A DNA stretch of 64,000 bases from Endozoicomonas sp965208385 (GTDB taxonomy: Bacteria; Pseudomonadota; Gammaproteobacteria; Pseudomonadales; Endozoicomonadaceae), in NCBI GenBank assembly GCA_965208385.1, contig CBDBOO010000093.1, forward strand, positions 186,001 through 250,000, read 5' to 3'. A model generated the notes under the pieces. The model saw only the letters and a program-made list of their open reading frames with translations, ran no database searches and had not been told where the DNA came from. Numbering within the stretch: the first letter of the stretch is position 1; every line of letters begins with the position of its first letter. Positions 1-9,518 of the stretch are shown here, piece after piece. The translations under genes and the position numbers were made by a program.

Positions 1-2540
1 TACAAGTAACAGGTTCCCGTATATCCCGTGTTGATGTTGAAGGTGCTACACCTTTGACTGTTATTACACGGGAAGATATTGAAGACTCAGGTCTTATGAC
101 GGTTGCAGATGTTTTACAGTCGTCCACATATAACTCTTTTGGTTCTTATTCTGCCGTCGGTAATAACGCTTGGGGTAGCCAGGCAACTGTTGATTTACGT
201 GGAGTAGGTGCTTCGAATACGCTGGTTCTGATTGACGGTAAAAGAATACCTTGGTCCGGTGTTTTATACGGCGGTATCGTTGATGTGAACTCGATTCCTG
301 CGGCAGCCGTTGATAGGATTGAAATTATGCCTGACGGTGCATCTGCTATTTATGGTTCAGATGCCGTTGCAGGAGTAATTAATATAATCCTCAGGAAGGA
401 TTTTGACGGTCTCGAAGTCTCTGTTGGTGGTTCAAGGCCAAGTACGGAAGGTGCTGATGAAGACTCCTATTCTCTTGTCTGGGGTGTCAATGGTGAGAAA
501 GGTAATCTCATCGCTATTTATGAACATGACGAAACTGAGAATATAGGTCAGAAAGACCGATCGTATACTTCTGCTGGAAACCTTGACGCTCAATATACTC
601 AAGATACAACCAATCTGTCAGCGACTGCCAGGACTGTCTATCTTGAAGGGGAGTGGGTTTGGAAGCCGATAGCAGGTTCCTGTACTGACGACGAAGGTCG
701 TGGTTTTTACGGCCCTTATGATGATCGTGATTATCCAGGTGATCGTGTTTGTAAATATGATTATACCCTGACTGCTGATCTTGCGCCTGAAATTACCCGC
801 GATAATATTAATGTTATTGGAACTTATGAGCTTAGCGATGAAATCCAGTTCTCTGGTGGCATGAGCTTTGGTTCCAGACATGCAATAAATAAAGCTGCAG
901 CTATACCTGGTTTCTTTGAGGTCGATGGTGAAACTGTTGGTGGACGGGCAATATTTGATGCTAATGGCTGGGAAGATGTTGCCACAGGTACAGCTCAGTT
1001 TGAATATCGCTTTAACCAGTTGGGTCCGCGTACTTATGATATCAGTAGTTATGATCTTTCAGGTCATGCAACACTAAATGGTAGTCATGAATTTGATTTT
1101 GTTGATGACTTTTCCTGGGATCTGACGTATTCGCAGACACGAAGCAATTACACCTCTAATAATAAGAATATGCTCGCCAAAAACAATATTGAACGTTTGG
1201 CAAATGATAATGCAGATTTCTTTTTAGCAAACGGTGATATCAATGAGCAGTATCTCACTGATCTTCGTCATACCTGGGTAGAAGATACAAAAGTTAGAGA
1301 TAGAAATGTTACTGGTGGAATAGGCTTTAGTGCCGGCGAGTTATCTGGCGGTTCTGTCGGATACTACTTTGGTGCTAGTTACCTGAATTACACACTGAAT
1401 AAAGAGTATGATCCTCAGTCAGCTACCGGTGATATTGGTGGTGTTTATGGTGGTGTTTATTCTGGAAAACGTACTATTAAAGCAGTGTTTGGTGAAATGC
1501 TGTTGCCATTTACTGACCAGTTTGAGCTGAACCTTGCTTTACGTCATGACAGGTACAGTGATTTCGGTACAACAACTAATCCGAAAGCTGCCGTTAGATA
1601 TCAGCCAGCCGACAACCTCGTTTTCAGAAGTAGTATAGGAACCAGCTTTAAGGCACCTAACTTCAGTCAATTATACACTCCTTCAAGTACAGGATATTAT
1701 GAACAGACTGATTATACTGCTTGTGCCGAAAATGGTGTTTCATTTGGTAGTTGTGAAGTTGAAAAAGACAGCATGAAGGTTACCAGTGAAGGTAATTCAG
1801 ATCTGAAAGCAGAAAAAAGTAAAATGTTCACGTTTGGTGCTGTTTACGAACCAATCGATGAGCTGACATTAAAGTTTGACTACTTTAATTTGCAGACAGA
1901 TGATCTTATTCAGCAGATTTCAGCTGGTTATTACATACAGCAGGAAGCACTTAATGGAAGAGGTTCAGAATCCAGAGTTACCCGATTAGGTAATGGAACT
2001 CTTGATGAAGTTGTTGTTCACACCACAAACATCAAAGAGAGAAAAATTTCCGGTATAGACTTATCGGCTGACTATGATCTTGATCTGGCTGATGCAGGGA
2101 AGATGGATTTTAATCTTTCCACGACTTATACGTTAAACTATGAGTACGCCAATGAAACTCAATATGAAATCTCAGATCATATTGGATTTAACGGACTACC
2201 TCAGTATAAAATCAATGCTACTGTCGGATATACAACCCCAAGCGATACTCATCGTGTATCATTGAGTGCATATCATACTGCTTCTCAAAGTGAATCAGCT
2301 ACCACTCGTTATAATGATGACGGTAGTGTGGCTTCAATTACAGAAGAGGGACATGTAGCTTCAAATACCAGGTTTACGATTAGTTATCGTGTAAATCTGC
2401 CATGGGATGGAGTTTTCTCTGCTGGCGTTCGTAACTTGTTCGATAGAGGCCCGTCTTTCTATGATGAAGTCAAGTACAGTGCTGAGCTGTATGGTGTTTC
2501 CGGCAGAACTGTATACGCTAACTACACCCAGACGTTCTAA
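1..2540 (+). CDS. TonB-dependent outer-membrane receptor, 5' truncated by the window edge
   Basis: The frame is open from base 3 to the stop, and the in-window methionine-like codon at 54 is not the real start. Upstream in frame it reads QVTGSRISRVDVEGATPLTV, the usual lead into a TonB plug domain. The plug follows (LRGVGASNTLVLIDGKRIP, then DRIEIMPDGASAIYGSDAVAGVINIIL), then a long beta-barrel rich in aromatic/glycine strands, ending in a terminal Phe (YTQTF) as outer-membrane proteins do. Such receptors bring large or scarce ligands across the outer membrane using TonB-ExbBD energy. The ligand cannot be read from sequence. The peptidase and glycosidases downstream suggest a peptide or glycan, which is inference. 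Signal peptide and TonB box lie outside the window. Confidence 0.93.
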   Translation, partial: QVTGSRISRVDVEGATPLTVITREDIEDSGLMTVADVLQSSTYNSFGSYSAVGNNAWGSQATVDLRGVGASNTLVLIDGKRIPWSGVLYGGIVDVNSIPAAAVDRIEIMPDGASAIYGSDAVAGVINIILRKDFDGLEVSVGGSRPSTEGADEDSYSLVWGVNGEKGNLIAIYEHDETENIGQKDRSYTSAGNLDAQYTQDTTNLSATARTVYLEGEWVWKPIAGSCTDDEGRGFYGPYDDRDYPGDRVCKYDYTLTADLAPEITRDNINVIGTYELSDEIQFSGGMSFGSRHAINKAAAIPGFFEVDGETVGGRAIFDANGWEDVATGTAQFEYRFNQLGPRTYDISSYDLSGHATLNGSHEFDFVDDFSWDLTYSQTRSNYTSNNKNMLAKNNIERLANDNADFFLANGDINEQYLTDLRHTWVEDTKVRDRNVTGGIGFSAGELSGGSVGYYFGASYLNYTLNKEYDPQSATGDIGGVYGGVYSGKRTIKAVFGEMLLPFTDQFELNLALRHDRYSDFGTTTNPKAAVRYQPADNLVFRSSIGTSFKAPNFSQLYTPSSTGYYEQTDYTACAENGVSFGSCEVEKDSMKVTSEGNSDLKAEKSKMFTFGAVYEPIDELTLKFDYFNLQTDDLIQQISAGYYIQQEALNGRGSESRVTRLGNGTLDEVVVHTTNIKERKISGIDLSADYDLDLADAGKMDFNLSTTYTLNYEYANETQYEISDHIGFNGLPQYKINATVGYTTPSDTHRVSLSAYHTASQSESATTRYNDDGSVASITEEGHVASNTRFTISYRVNLPWDGVFSAGVRNLFDRGPSFYDEVKYSAELYGVSGRTVYANYTQTF

Positions 2541-2552
2541 AGTTTGATGCAG

Positions 2553-2590
2553 TTGGGCATGGCCTTCTTGGCAGCGGGTCATGCTCTTTT
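2553..2590 (+). terminator. Probable rho-independent terminator after the TonB receptor
   Basis: Just past the receptor stop there is an imperfect stem (gcatggcc against gggtcatgc, with a G-T pair) followed by ctctttttt. It ends the receptor transcript before the separate peptidase gene. The remaining bases up to 2781 show no gene. Confidence 0.45.
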
Positions 2591-2781
2591 TTAACTTTAT
2601 GTAAATTGCTGTACCCGTTTTCATTGAATCTATGAATAGGCAACTAGCTCATAGTTTTAATGGGGCGGATTTATAAGGCTTACAAATTCGGTATTATATG
2701 TTGTGCCGGAGTTGTAGGCCTTTTATGTCTTTAAGCCAGGACAATTTAATTAACTGGCTATTAACGATGAAGACGTGAATT

Positions 2782-5097
2782 ATGAAATCTCCAGTGCAAC
2801 TGGTCATCTTTTTTATCACAATAATAATAACCGCTGGTTACCTTGCCATGTCCGATTCGCTTAACACGACTCAATCTCAACAAATTTCTCTTGAAGATTA
2901 CCAGCGAGCTGAATCATTTCTATCGGTAAACACCAGTAAACTGGTGAAAAATAATTATCTTTCTATTCACTGGCTGGAAAAAGCGGGTGAATTCTGGTTC
3001 AGAGAAGAGTTGCCTTCAGGGCATCGATTTAAATCCGGCAATGCCGAAAAAGGTATGCTGTCAGATGCGTTTAATCATGAGCGGTTGTCGGCTGTATTAC
3101 AGGAACGGTTTCCGGATAAAAGCATCACGCCGGAAAACCTCCCCTTTGACCATATAAAATTTAGTAAAACCGGATTATTGAAGTTCAAGATTGATGATCA
3201 GGAATTTGAATGCCCCATAGATACCTATGAATGTTTGAATAATAAAGATGAGGCAGAGACAGTCTCGGATACCGGGAATCATTCGCCAGATAAACAATGG
3301 AGCATTATTCGTTCCGGAAACGACCTTGTATTGAAGGTCAACGGGCCTTCTGAAAAAATAATTCCGCTGACAGAAGACGGCATTAATGGTTTTGCTTATG
3401 GTGCACCTATGCTGTCGCCCAGCAGAGCGTTTCAGGTTTCAACTCCTGTAGAAAATCTGGCAGCCGATGGTTATTGGTCACCGGACTCCAGGTATTTTAT
3501 TACCTATCAGCTGGATCTCAGGAAAACCGGAACTCTGGCGTTAACCCAGTCAACGCCAGTAAAAGGGCTTCGCCCAAAAACAGTTCAATATAAATACCCC
3601 CAGGCTGGGGATGCGCATATTCCTGAAGGTCATCTGATTATTATTGACGCACAGGAACAGACAGTCGTTCATGCTGCTCAGGAACCGCTGTTGCAGGTTT
3701 ATTATGGTGACCCTATCTGGGGTGGCTTTGAAGGTAATGATTTCTTTTTCGTAGAATTCATCCGGGGATATAAAACACTCCGGTTGAATAAATTGTCACC
3801 AGAATATGGAAAGGTGACAACCGTTATAGAAGAGAGCCACGAATTATACGTTGATAACTGGATTCAGGATTACTGGGTCTTGCCGGACAGCCAGGAAATT
3901 CTCTGGACATCTGAGCGTGATGGCTGGAATCATCTTTATCTGTATGATTTGAACACTGGGGCTTTGAAGAATCAGATAACTTCCGGTGACTTTCTGGTAA
4001 GAACAGTCAGATCAATTGACCATGAAAAAAGGCGGGTTTATTTTGAAGCGGGCGGAAAAGAATCTGGTGACCCGTATTACCGCTACCTGTACCGGGTTGA
4101 TTTTGATGGTTCTGACTTGATGTTACTAACTCCGGAAAAAGCAACGCATGCCACAAAACTGTCTCCTGATTTCAAGTACTTTTCAGATACCTATTCTACT
4201 ATCGATAAACCCGGTGTGCATGTGGTCAGAAGTGCTGAAACCGGAAAACTTATTCTAGAGCTTGGTATTGGAGATGCCAGTGCACTTTATCAGCAGGGAT
4301 GGCAACCTCCCAAACCATTCACAGTGAAAGCGGCCGATGGAGAAACTGACGTATATGGTCACCTCTATTTACCCAGTGACTTTGATCCGGATAAAAAATA
4401 CCCGCTGATCAATGATGTTTATACCGGTCCTCATAATTTCTTTACGACAAAGGGTTTTTATACGCACTATTCTCAAGCGCCTGCCCTGGCAGAACTTGGC
4501 TTCATAGTGATGAAGATGGATGGACGGGGAACCGGTAAAAGGCAACGTTCCTTTCATGAGTATTCCTATAAAAATCTGGCAGGCGGTACAGATGATCATG
4601 TGACGGCCATAAAGCAGCTGGCAGAACAGTATTCTTATATTGATAGTGACAGGGTCGGCATTTTTGGTTTTTCTGCGGGAGGTTATGATACGGCCCAGGC
4701 CATGTTTAAGTACCCGGATATGTTTAAAGTTGGTGTGGCAGCATCGGGAAATCACGATTTCAGAACCGACAAGGTTGGCTGGAATGAGCACTGGATGGGT
4801 TATCCGGTAGACCAGAATTATGTAAACCAGTCCAATCTGACCAATGCCGGTAATCTGCGAGGAAAGCTGCTGCTGGCCCATGGCGAACTGGATGAAAATG
4901 TTAACCCTGCCGCTACACTGCAGCTGGCTAAGGCATTGATGGATGCCAACAGGGATTTTGATTTAATGATCTATCCCAACGAAGGCCATGTACTGGACAA
5001 TAACCCCTATTTTGTCAGAAAACGCTGGGATTATTTTGTGCAGTTTCTCGCCGGAAAACAGCCACCGGATCAATACAGGATTAGCTCCATGGAATGA
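2782..5097 (+). CDS. S9 family serine peptidase, dipeptidyl-peptidase IV-like
   Basis: 771 residues, full length for DPP-IV-type prolyl peptidases. Residues about 7-23 are a hydrophobic signal or anchor segment, so the enzyme is probably periplasmic or membrane-anchored. A beta-propeller half follows (for example SPDSRYFITYQ and SERDGWNHLYLYD), then an alpha/beta hydrolase domain from about 515. The catalytic triad is visible: Ser in GFSAGG, Asp in GELDENVNP, His in NEGHV. DPP-IV enzymes release dipeptides from N-termini with proline or alanine at position two. It lies downstream of a TonB receptor on the same strand but behind a likely terminator, so a shared role in peptide use is plausible but not shown. 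The exact dipeptide preference is not readable. Confidence 0.88.
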   Translation: MKSPVQLVIFFITIIITAGYLAMSDSLNTTQSQQISLEDYQRAESFLSVNTSKLVKNNYLSIHWLEKAGEFWFREELPSGHRFKSGNAEKGMLSDAFNHERLSAVLQERFPDKSITPENLPFDHIKFSKTGLLKFKIDDQEFECPIDTYECLNNKDEAETVSDTGNHSPDKQWSIIRSGNDLVLKVNGPSEKIIPLTEDGINGFAYGAPMLSPSRAFQVSTPVENLAADGYWSPDSRYFITYQLDLRKTGTLALTQSTPVKGLRPKTVQYKYPQAGDAHIPEGHLIIIDAQEQTVVHAAQEPLLQVYYGDPIWGGFEGNDFFFVEFIRGYKTLRLNKLSPEYGKVTTVIEESHELYVDNWIQDYWVLPDSQEILWTSERDGWNHLYLYDLNTGALKNQITSGDFLVRTVRSIDHEKRRVYFEAGGKESGDPYYRYLYRVDFDGSDLMLLTPEKATHATKLSPDFKYFSDTYSTIDKPGVHVVRSAETGKLILELGIGDASALYQQGWQPPKPFTVKAADGETDVYGHLYLPSDFDPDKKYPLINDVYTGPHNFFTTKGFYTHYSQAPALAELGFIVMKMDGRGTGKRQRSFHEYSYKNLAGGTDDHVTAIKQLAEQYSYIDSDRVGIFGFSAGGYDTAQAMFKYPDMFKVGVAASGNHDFRTDKVGWNEHWMGYPVDQNYVNQSNLTNAGNLRGKLLLAHGELDENVNPAATLQLAKALMDANRDFDLMIYPNEGHVLDNNPYFVRKRWDYFVQFLAGKQPPDQYRISSME

Positions 5098-5144
5098 TGT
5101 ATGATTGGAACAGGTGCTGACAGGAAAAGTTATGTCGCGCGTTG

Positions 5145-5200
5145 TACAAAAATACAAGTACGAAAATACAAGTACAAAAATACAAGTACAAAAATACAAC
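5145..5200. repeat. Four tandem 14-bp repeats
   Basis: Four head-to-tail copies of a 14-base unit, tacaaaaatacaag, occupy 5145-5158, 5159-5172, 5173-5186 and 5187-5200. Copy two has one change (g for a) and copy four ends in c. They lie between the peptidase stop and the methyltransferase start. Such a tract can vary by slippage and could alter spacing in the leader of the next gene. Confidence 0.85.
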
Positions 5201-5226
5201 AGAGTTAAAACAATAACAGGTGTCGT

Positions 5227-6207
5227 ATGACAGATGTAAACAACCTGAAAGAAACTCGGGTATCAAGCGATCAATGGTCTGAATACTGGAAGCAGGGGCA
5301 CCTTACTACGTTTGCCGGCCCTGAGTTTGAGGATGGTTATCAGGGGAGTTTCAAATCTTTCTGGTTGCAGTATCTGGATATTCTGCCTGAAGAATCGACC
5401 ATTGTAGATCTTGGTACTGGCAATGGAGCCTTACCACTGTTGTTTGCTCGTGCTCTGGAAGATACCGGCAAAAAAGTCTCTATCGTCGGTGTTGATAGCG
5501 CCACTATCGAACCGTCTGAAGAATTTAAAAAATACCGCAAGCGGGATTCCCTGGTTAAAGTACGCTTTAAGCAGGATACCCTTATGGAAGCCACAAAGCT
5601 TAAAAAGGGCAGCACTGATCTTGTTGTCAGTCAGTATGGTTTTGAGTATGGCAATCCGGAACAGGTGCTGAAAGAAATCAGGAGAATACTTAAACCAGGC
5701 GGACGTTTATCACTGATTGTGCATCATGAAGGATCATTTGTGGTAAAGAAAGCCAGGGGAATGCTCGACCAGGCCATTCTGGGAGAAGATGAGCGACTAG
5801 TTAACCGCATTAAAAAATGGGTCAGGGATTTTTCTGCAGGAAAGCCAAAGCCAGTTCTTGATAAACAGGCGCAACAGCTTGATGCCTGTTTTAAACGATT
5901 GAATCAAAGCGCCAGTGGTTTTAATGATGCCAACATGCTCGCCCTTCTGGTGAATGGGGGTATGGCCGTTGCCACGAAAGTTCAAACTCACCCGGATGAA
6001 GCCAAAGTAATGCTTCAGGAGTGGATTACCGAATTTAATGCCTACCGGTTAAGGATGGTTGATATTTGTTCAGTGGCCTATTCAAATAAAGGTGTTAACT
6101 CGCTTATTGACCTACTGAGAGCCGAGGGTTTCACAAATTGTGGAATGTCAGTGATTAACCATGAAAACAGTTCGCCCATGGGAATAGTGATCACTGCGAG
6201 AATTTAG
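5227..6207 (+). CDS. Class I SAM-dependent methyltransferase
   Basis: 326 residues. The SAM-binding motif I is clear, VDLGTGNGALPLLFARAL at about residues 60-77, followed by an acidic motif II region (IVGVDSAT), and a motif resembling LKEIRRILKPGGRLSLIVHH at about 145-165, all standard for class I methyltransferases. An AGGTG-like ribosome site precedes the ATG. The substrate is not identifiable: the C-terminal 150 residues match nothing I recognise. It stands alone between the S9 peptidase and the galactosidase with short spacers on the same strand. Confidence 0.8.
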   Translation: MTDVNNLKETRVSSDQWSEYWKQGHLTTFAGPEFEDGYQGSFKSFWLQYLDILPEESTIVDLGTGNGALPLLFARALEDTGKKVSIVGVDSATIEPSEEFKKYRKRDSLVKVRFKQDTLMEATKLKKGSTDLVVSQYGFEYGNPEQVLKEIRRILKPGGRLSLIVHHEGSFVVKKARGMLDQAILGEDERLVNRIKKWVRDFSAGKPKPVLDKQAQQLDACFKRLNQSASGFNDANMLALLVNGGMAVATKVQTHPDEAKVMLQEWITEFNAYRLRMVDICSVAYSNKGVNSLIDLLRAEGFTNCGMSVINHENSSPMGIVITARI

Positions 6208-6230
6208 CGCTAGAATCTGTTCTATCAATT

Positions 6231-6260
6231 GCATAAGAGATTATTATTGATCTCTTATGC
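6231..6260. promoter_or_regulatory. Perfect 11-bp inverted repeat ahead of the beta-galactosidase gene
   Basis: Arms gcataagagat (6231-6241) and atctcttatgc (6250-6260) with an 8-base loop end 12 bases before the galactosidase start. There is no proper T-run after it, so it is either a weak terminator for the methyltransferase gene, an RNA hairpin near the ribosome site, or a repressor operator. Its closeness to the start codon favours control of the galactosidase operon; this is inference. Confidence 0.5.
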
Positions 6261-6272
6261 TCTGAGACTTTT

Positions 6273-9200
6273 ATGAATAATAAAAAAAATAATTCTGATT
6301 CCCTGAGTTCAGAAATTTCATCTGCCAATGTCATTTTGGATTTAAACGATATTCAATCCGGTATGCCGGCATCGTATTACGATGAAGTGGATAATGCTCC
6401 TTTAGTGCTTGAAAATCACACAGTGAATGGTATTAATAAGGAGTCACCAAGAACAGATTCGTTTCCATTCAAAAATCAGTTTGAAGCTATCCAGAATGAT
6501 CGGACGTTTTCAGAAAATTATTTTTCTCTCAATGGAATCTGGAAGTTCAATTGCGCTAAAAAACCTGCAGATAAACCAACTGATTTTCAGTTTTCTGAAT
6601 TTGATGATTCCGGTTGGGCGGATATACAGGTACCGGGTAACTGGGAAGCCCTGGGGTTTGACCATCCTATTTATCTTGATGAACGCTTTCCCTTTACAAC
6701 AGACTGGCCTGAAATTCCCAGGGATTATAATCCGGTTGGCAGTTATCGAAGAACTTTTGTTATTGATGAAAGCTGGCAGGACAGGGCCGTTTTTCTTCAT
6801 GTCGGGGGCGCACGGACGGCACTGTTTGTCTGGATTAATGGTAACAGGGTTGGTTATTCGCAAAATGCTAAAAGTCCTGCTGAATTTAATATTTCGCCGT
6901 ATCTGATATCGGGCGAAAATACACTGGCTTTCCAGATTTATCGCTGGAGTAATGGTAGCTATCTTGAAAAACAGGATATGCTCGATATGTCCGGTATAGA
7001 ACGGGATGTGTATCTCTTTTCTACCGAGAAAACCCGTATTTATGATTTTTACTGCCAGCCAAGGCTTGATTCGGCAACTCTTGATTCGCCAACTCTTGAC
7101 TCAAAGTATCGTAATGGCCATTTGAATCTTCAGGTAACGCTTAAACAATATAATGATGTCTCTTCTGGATTCAGATTGAAAGCGACCTTGCTGGATGAAC
7201 AGCAAGCCATGCAACCGGTTTGTTCTATGGAAGAAGAGGTCGTTTTTAATACTGGTCATTCTGGTGTTGCCTCCATTGAATTCGAAACGGGCATAACATC
7301 GCCCAGACACTGGACGGCAGAAACACCCAATCTCTACACCCTGTTGTTGATACTGGAAGATGCCAGTGGCAGGGTTCTTGAATCCCACTCGCAGCAAATC
7401 GGATTCAGAACCATAGACATTGAGGCAGGTGTACTGAGAGTAAATGGTCATCCAATTACCATTCGTGGGGTGAATCGTCATGAAACACACCCTGTTTTTG
7501 GCCACTATGTTCCTGAAGAGACGATGCTGGAAGATATCCGGCTGATGAAACAGAATAATATCAATGCTGTCAGAACCAGCCATTATCCTAATGACAATCG
7601 GTGGTATCAGTTCTGTAATCAATACGGCCTTTATGTGGTTGATGAAGCCAATATTGAGTCTCATCCCCTTGCTCTATCTGAATCTACCCAAATAGGAAAT
7701 GAAACCTCCTGGTTGCCAGCCCATTTGGACAGGGTTCAGTCTATGGCGATTCGTGACAAAAATCATCCCTGCATAATCATCTGGTCTCTGGGTAATGAAG
7801 CCGGAGAAGGAATGATTTTCCAGACCCTGTATGACTGGTTGAAAATCTATGACAGTTCACGTCCGGTTCAGTACGAACCTGCCGGTGATGCTGAATATAC
7901 CGATATCATCTGTCCCATGTACCCGCGCATTGATCGACTGGAAGCCTTCGCAAAATCTCCGTCGAAGCGACCAATGATTATGATTGAATACGCCCATGCC
8001 ATGGGGAATTCTGTTGGAATTATCAATGATTACTGGAAGGTGATCGATCAATATCCGACATTACAGGGAGGCTTCATCTGGGAGTGGGCTGATCATGCGC
8101 TGCTGAAGAAGAACGAAGAGGGTATTGAGTATTGGGGCTACGGAAAAGATTATCATCCTGACATGCCAACGGACGGCAACTTCATGAATGATGGTCTTGT
8201 TGCCGCTGATCGCACGCCTCATCCTCATCTGGCCGAAGTAAAAAAAGCCTACCAGCCTATTCGGTTTTCAGCCATTGATGCTGCGTCAGGTTATTTTTGT
8301 GTTCACAATAACTATGACTTTATATCACTGGATCATGTCAATCTGCATTGGCAGATTCTTGAAGATGGTGAAGTGCTTACGAAGGGTAATCTGATCATGC
8401 CTGATACCCGGGCCGGACAAAAATCGGATATCTGCATCGACTGGCATCAAAATTCCTTTCATCCGGAAAAAGAGTATTTAGCAACTTTGTCAGCCAATCA
8501 TCGATGTGGTGACGACGTGCTGTCTCAAAATTTTGAACTGGCCTGGGATCAATTCGAAATTCACCCGGGAAAGCCAGGAATAGCGCCACTTTCGGTCAGC
8601 TCAACTCCTTTATCTATAAAACAGGCTCCAGATAAACTCATTATCACTGGGGAGGCATTTTCTGTTGAGTTTGACGCTCTTTCCGGAAAACTCTCCAGTT
8701 ATTCTCTAAGCGGACAAGAACTGTTACGTACCGGGCTGGCACTGAATTTCTGGCGAGGTATGACGGATAATGATCTGGGTTGTCGTACCCATGAATTAGC
8801 GTCTGTTTGGCAGCATGCCGGAGCAAAAAGCCAGCTGTGTTCGCTGGCGGTTGAACAACTGGATCATTTTCAGATTGAAATAACAACAGAGTTTGCAGTG
8901 CCGGACACAGACTGCAAAGTCACTGTTCAATACCGGGTCAAAGCGAACAGTGATATTGAAATAGTTGTTGATTTCACGCCCGGTGAAGCGGTGTTACCGG
9001 ATCTGCCAAGGTTTGGTGTACAGATGACGGTACCATCAGATTTTCAAGCAATGACCTGGTATGGACGTGGACCGGGAGAAACCTATAGCGACAGGAAAGG
9101 GTTAAAGACAGGTATCCATTGCGGGAATGTACAAGAGCAATTTCATCCGTATCCCCGTCCTCAGGAAACCGGTAATAAAACCGATGTTCGCTGGATGAAG

Positions 9201-9518
9201 TTATTAAATCAACAGGGTGCGGGGCTGGAAATAGTCGCCTGTGAAAGACTTTTGAATGCTTCAGCCTGGCCTTTTAATGCATCAGAACTTGATTTTAAAG
9301 CGGATCCATCCGGTGAGTGGGGAGCTTCTGGCTTAACACCTTTGGCTGTCGGTCACGGATCTGAGATCACTCTTGATGATTTTATAACCGTAAATATTGA
9401 TTATGGACAAATGGGCACTGGAGGGCAGAACTCCTGGGGTGCAAAGTTGTTGGATGATTACAGGCTGGCCGTAAAACCTTACCGGTATTCATTTGTGCTG
9501 AGAGGAGTGACAGCTTAA
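6273..9518 (+). CDS. GH2 beta-galactosidase (LacZ/EbgA type)
   Basis: 1081 residues, with the full five-domain LacZ layout. The first 55 or so residues are an extra N-terminal stretch; a sugar-binding domain is at about 90-270, an immunoglobulin-like domain to about 370, then the TIM barrel with GVNRHETHPVFGH. The acid/base Glu is E509 (SLGNEAGEG) and the nucleophile is E572 (MIEYAHAMGNS); GGFIWEWADH follows. The C-terminal small-chain domain (WYGRGPGETYSDRK) is present. No signal peptide, so cytoplasmic. Its stop overlaps the start of the GH63 gene (TAATG), so the two are translated together. In E. coli the EbgA galactosidase also lies near the GH63 gene ygjK. Residues about 265-280 carry a small tandem repeat of LDS-x-T. 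Confidence 0.93.
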   Translation: MNNKKNNSDSLSSEISSANVILDLNDIQSGMPASYYDEVDNAPLVLENHTVNGINKESPRTDSFPFKNQFEAIQNDRTFSENYFSLNGIWKFNCAKKPADKPTDFQFSEFDDSGWADIQVPGNWEALGFDHPIYLDERFPFTTDWPEIPRDYNPVGSYRRTFVIDESWQDRAVFLHVGGARTALFVWINGNRVGYSQNAKSPAEFNISPYLISGENTLAFQIYRWSNGSYLEKQDMLDMSGIERDVYLFSTEKTRIYDFYCQPRLDSATLDSPTLDSKYRNGHLNLQVTLKQYNDVSSGFRLKATLLDEQQAMQPVCSMEEEVVFNTGHSGVASIEFETGITSPRHWTAETPNLYTLLLILEDASGRVLESHSQQIGFRTIDIEAGVLRVNGHPITIRGVNRHETHPVFGHYVPEETMLEDIRLMKQNNINAVRTSHYPNDNRWYQFCNQYGLYVVDEANIESHPLALSESTQIGNETSWLPAHLDRVQSMAIRDKNHPCIIIWSLGNEAGEGMIFQTLYDWLKIYDSSRPVQYEPAGDAEYTDIICPMYPRIDRLEAFAKSPSKRPMIMIEYAHAMGNSVGIINDYWKVIDQYPTLQGGFIWEWADHALLKKNEEGIEYWGYGKDYHPDMPTDGNFMNDGLVAADRTPHPHLAEVKKAYQPIRFSAIDAASGYFCVHNNYDFISLDHVNLHWQILEDGEVLTKGNLIMPDTRAGQKSDICIDWHQNSFHPEKEYLATLSANHRCGDDVLSQNFELAWDQFEIHPGKPGIAPLSVSSTPLSIKQAPDKLIITGEAFSVEFDALSGKLSSYSLSGQELLRTGLALNFWRGMTDNDLGCRTHELASVWQHAGAKSQLCSLAVEQLDHFQIEITTEFAVPDTDCKVTVQYRVKANSDIEIVVDFTPGEAVLPDLPRFGVQMTVPSDFQAMTWYGRGPGETYSDRKGLKTGIHCGNVQEQFHPYPRPQETGNKTDVRWMKLLNQQGAGLEIVACERLLNASAWPFNASELDFKADPSGEWGASGLTPLAVGHGSEITLDDFITVNIDYGQMGTGGQNSWGAKLLDDYRLAVKPYRYSFVLRGVTA

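Noticed and set aside
4369..4881. 170-codon reverse frame opposite the S9 peptidase
   Set aside because: It lies fully within the conserved hydrolase domain coding region on the other strand; composition is that of an antisense shadow.
5145..5200. CRISPR array
   Set aside because: Units are 14 bases, directly adjacent with no spacers, and no cas genes are present. Plain tandem repeat.
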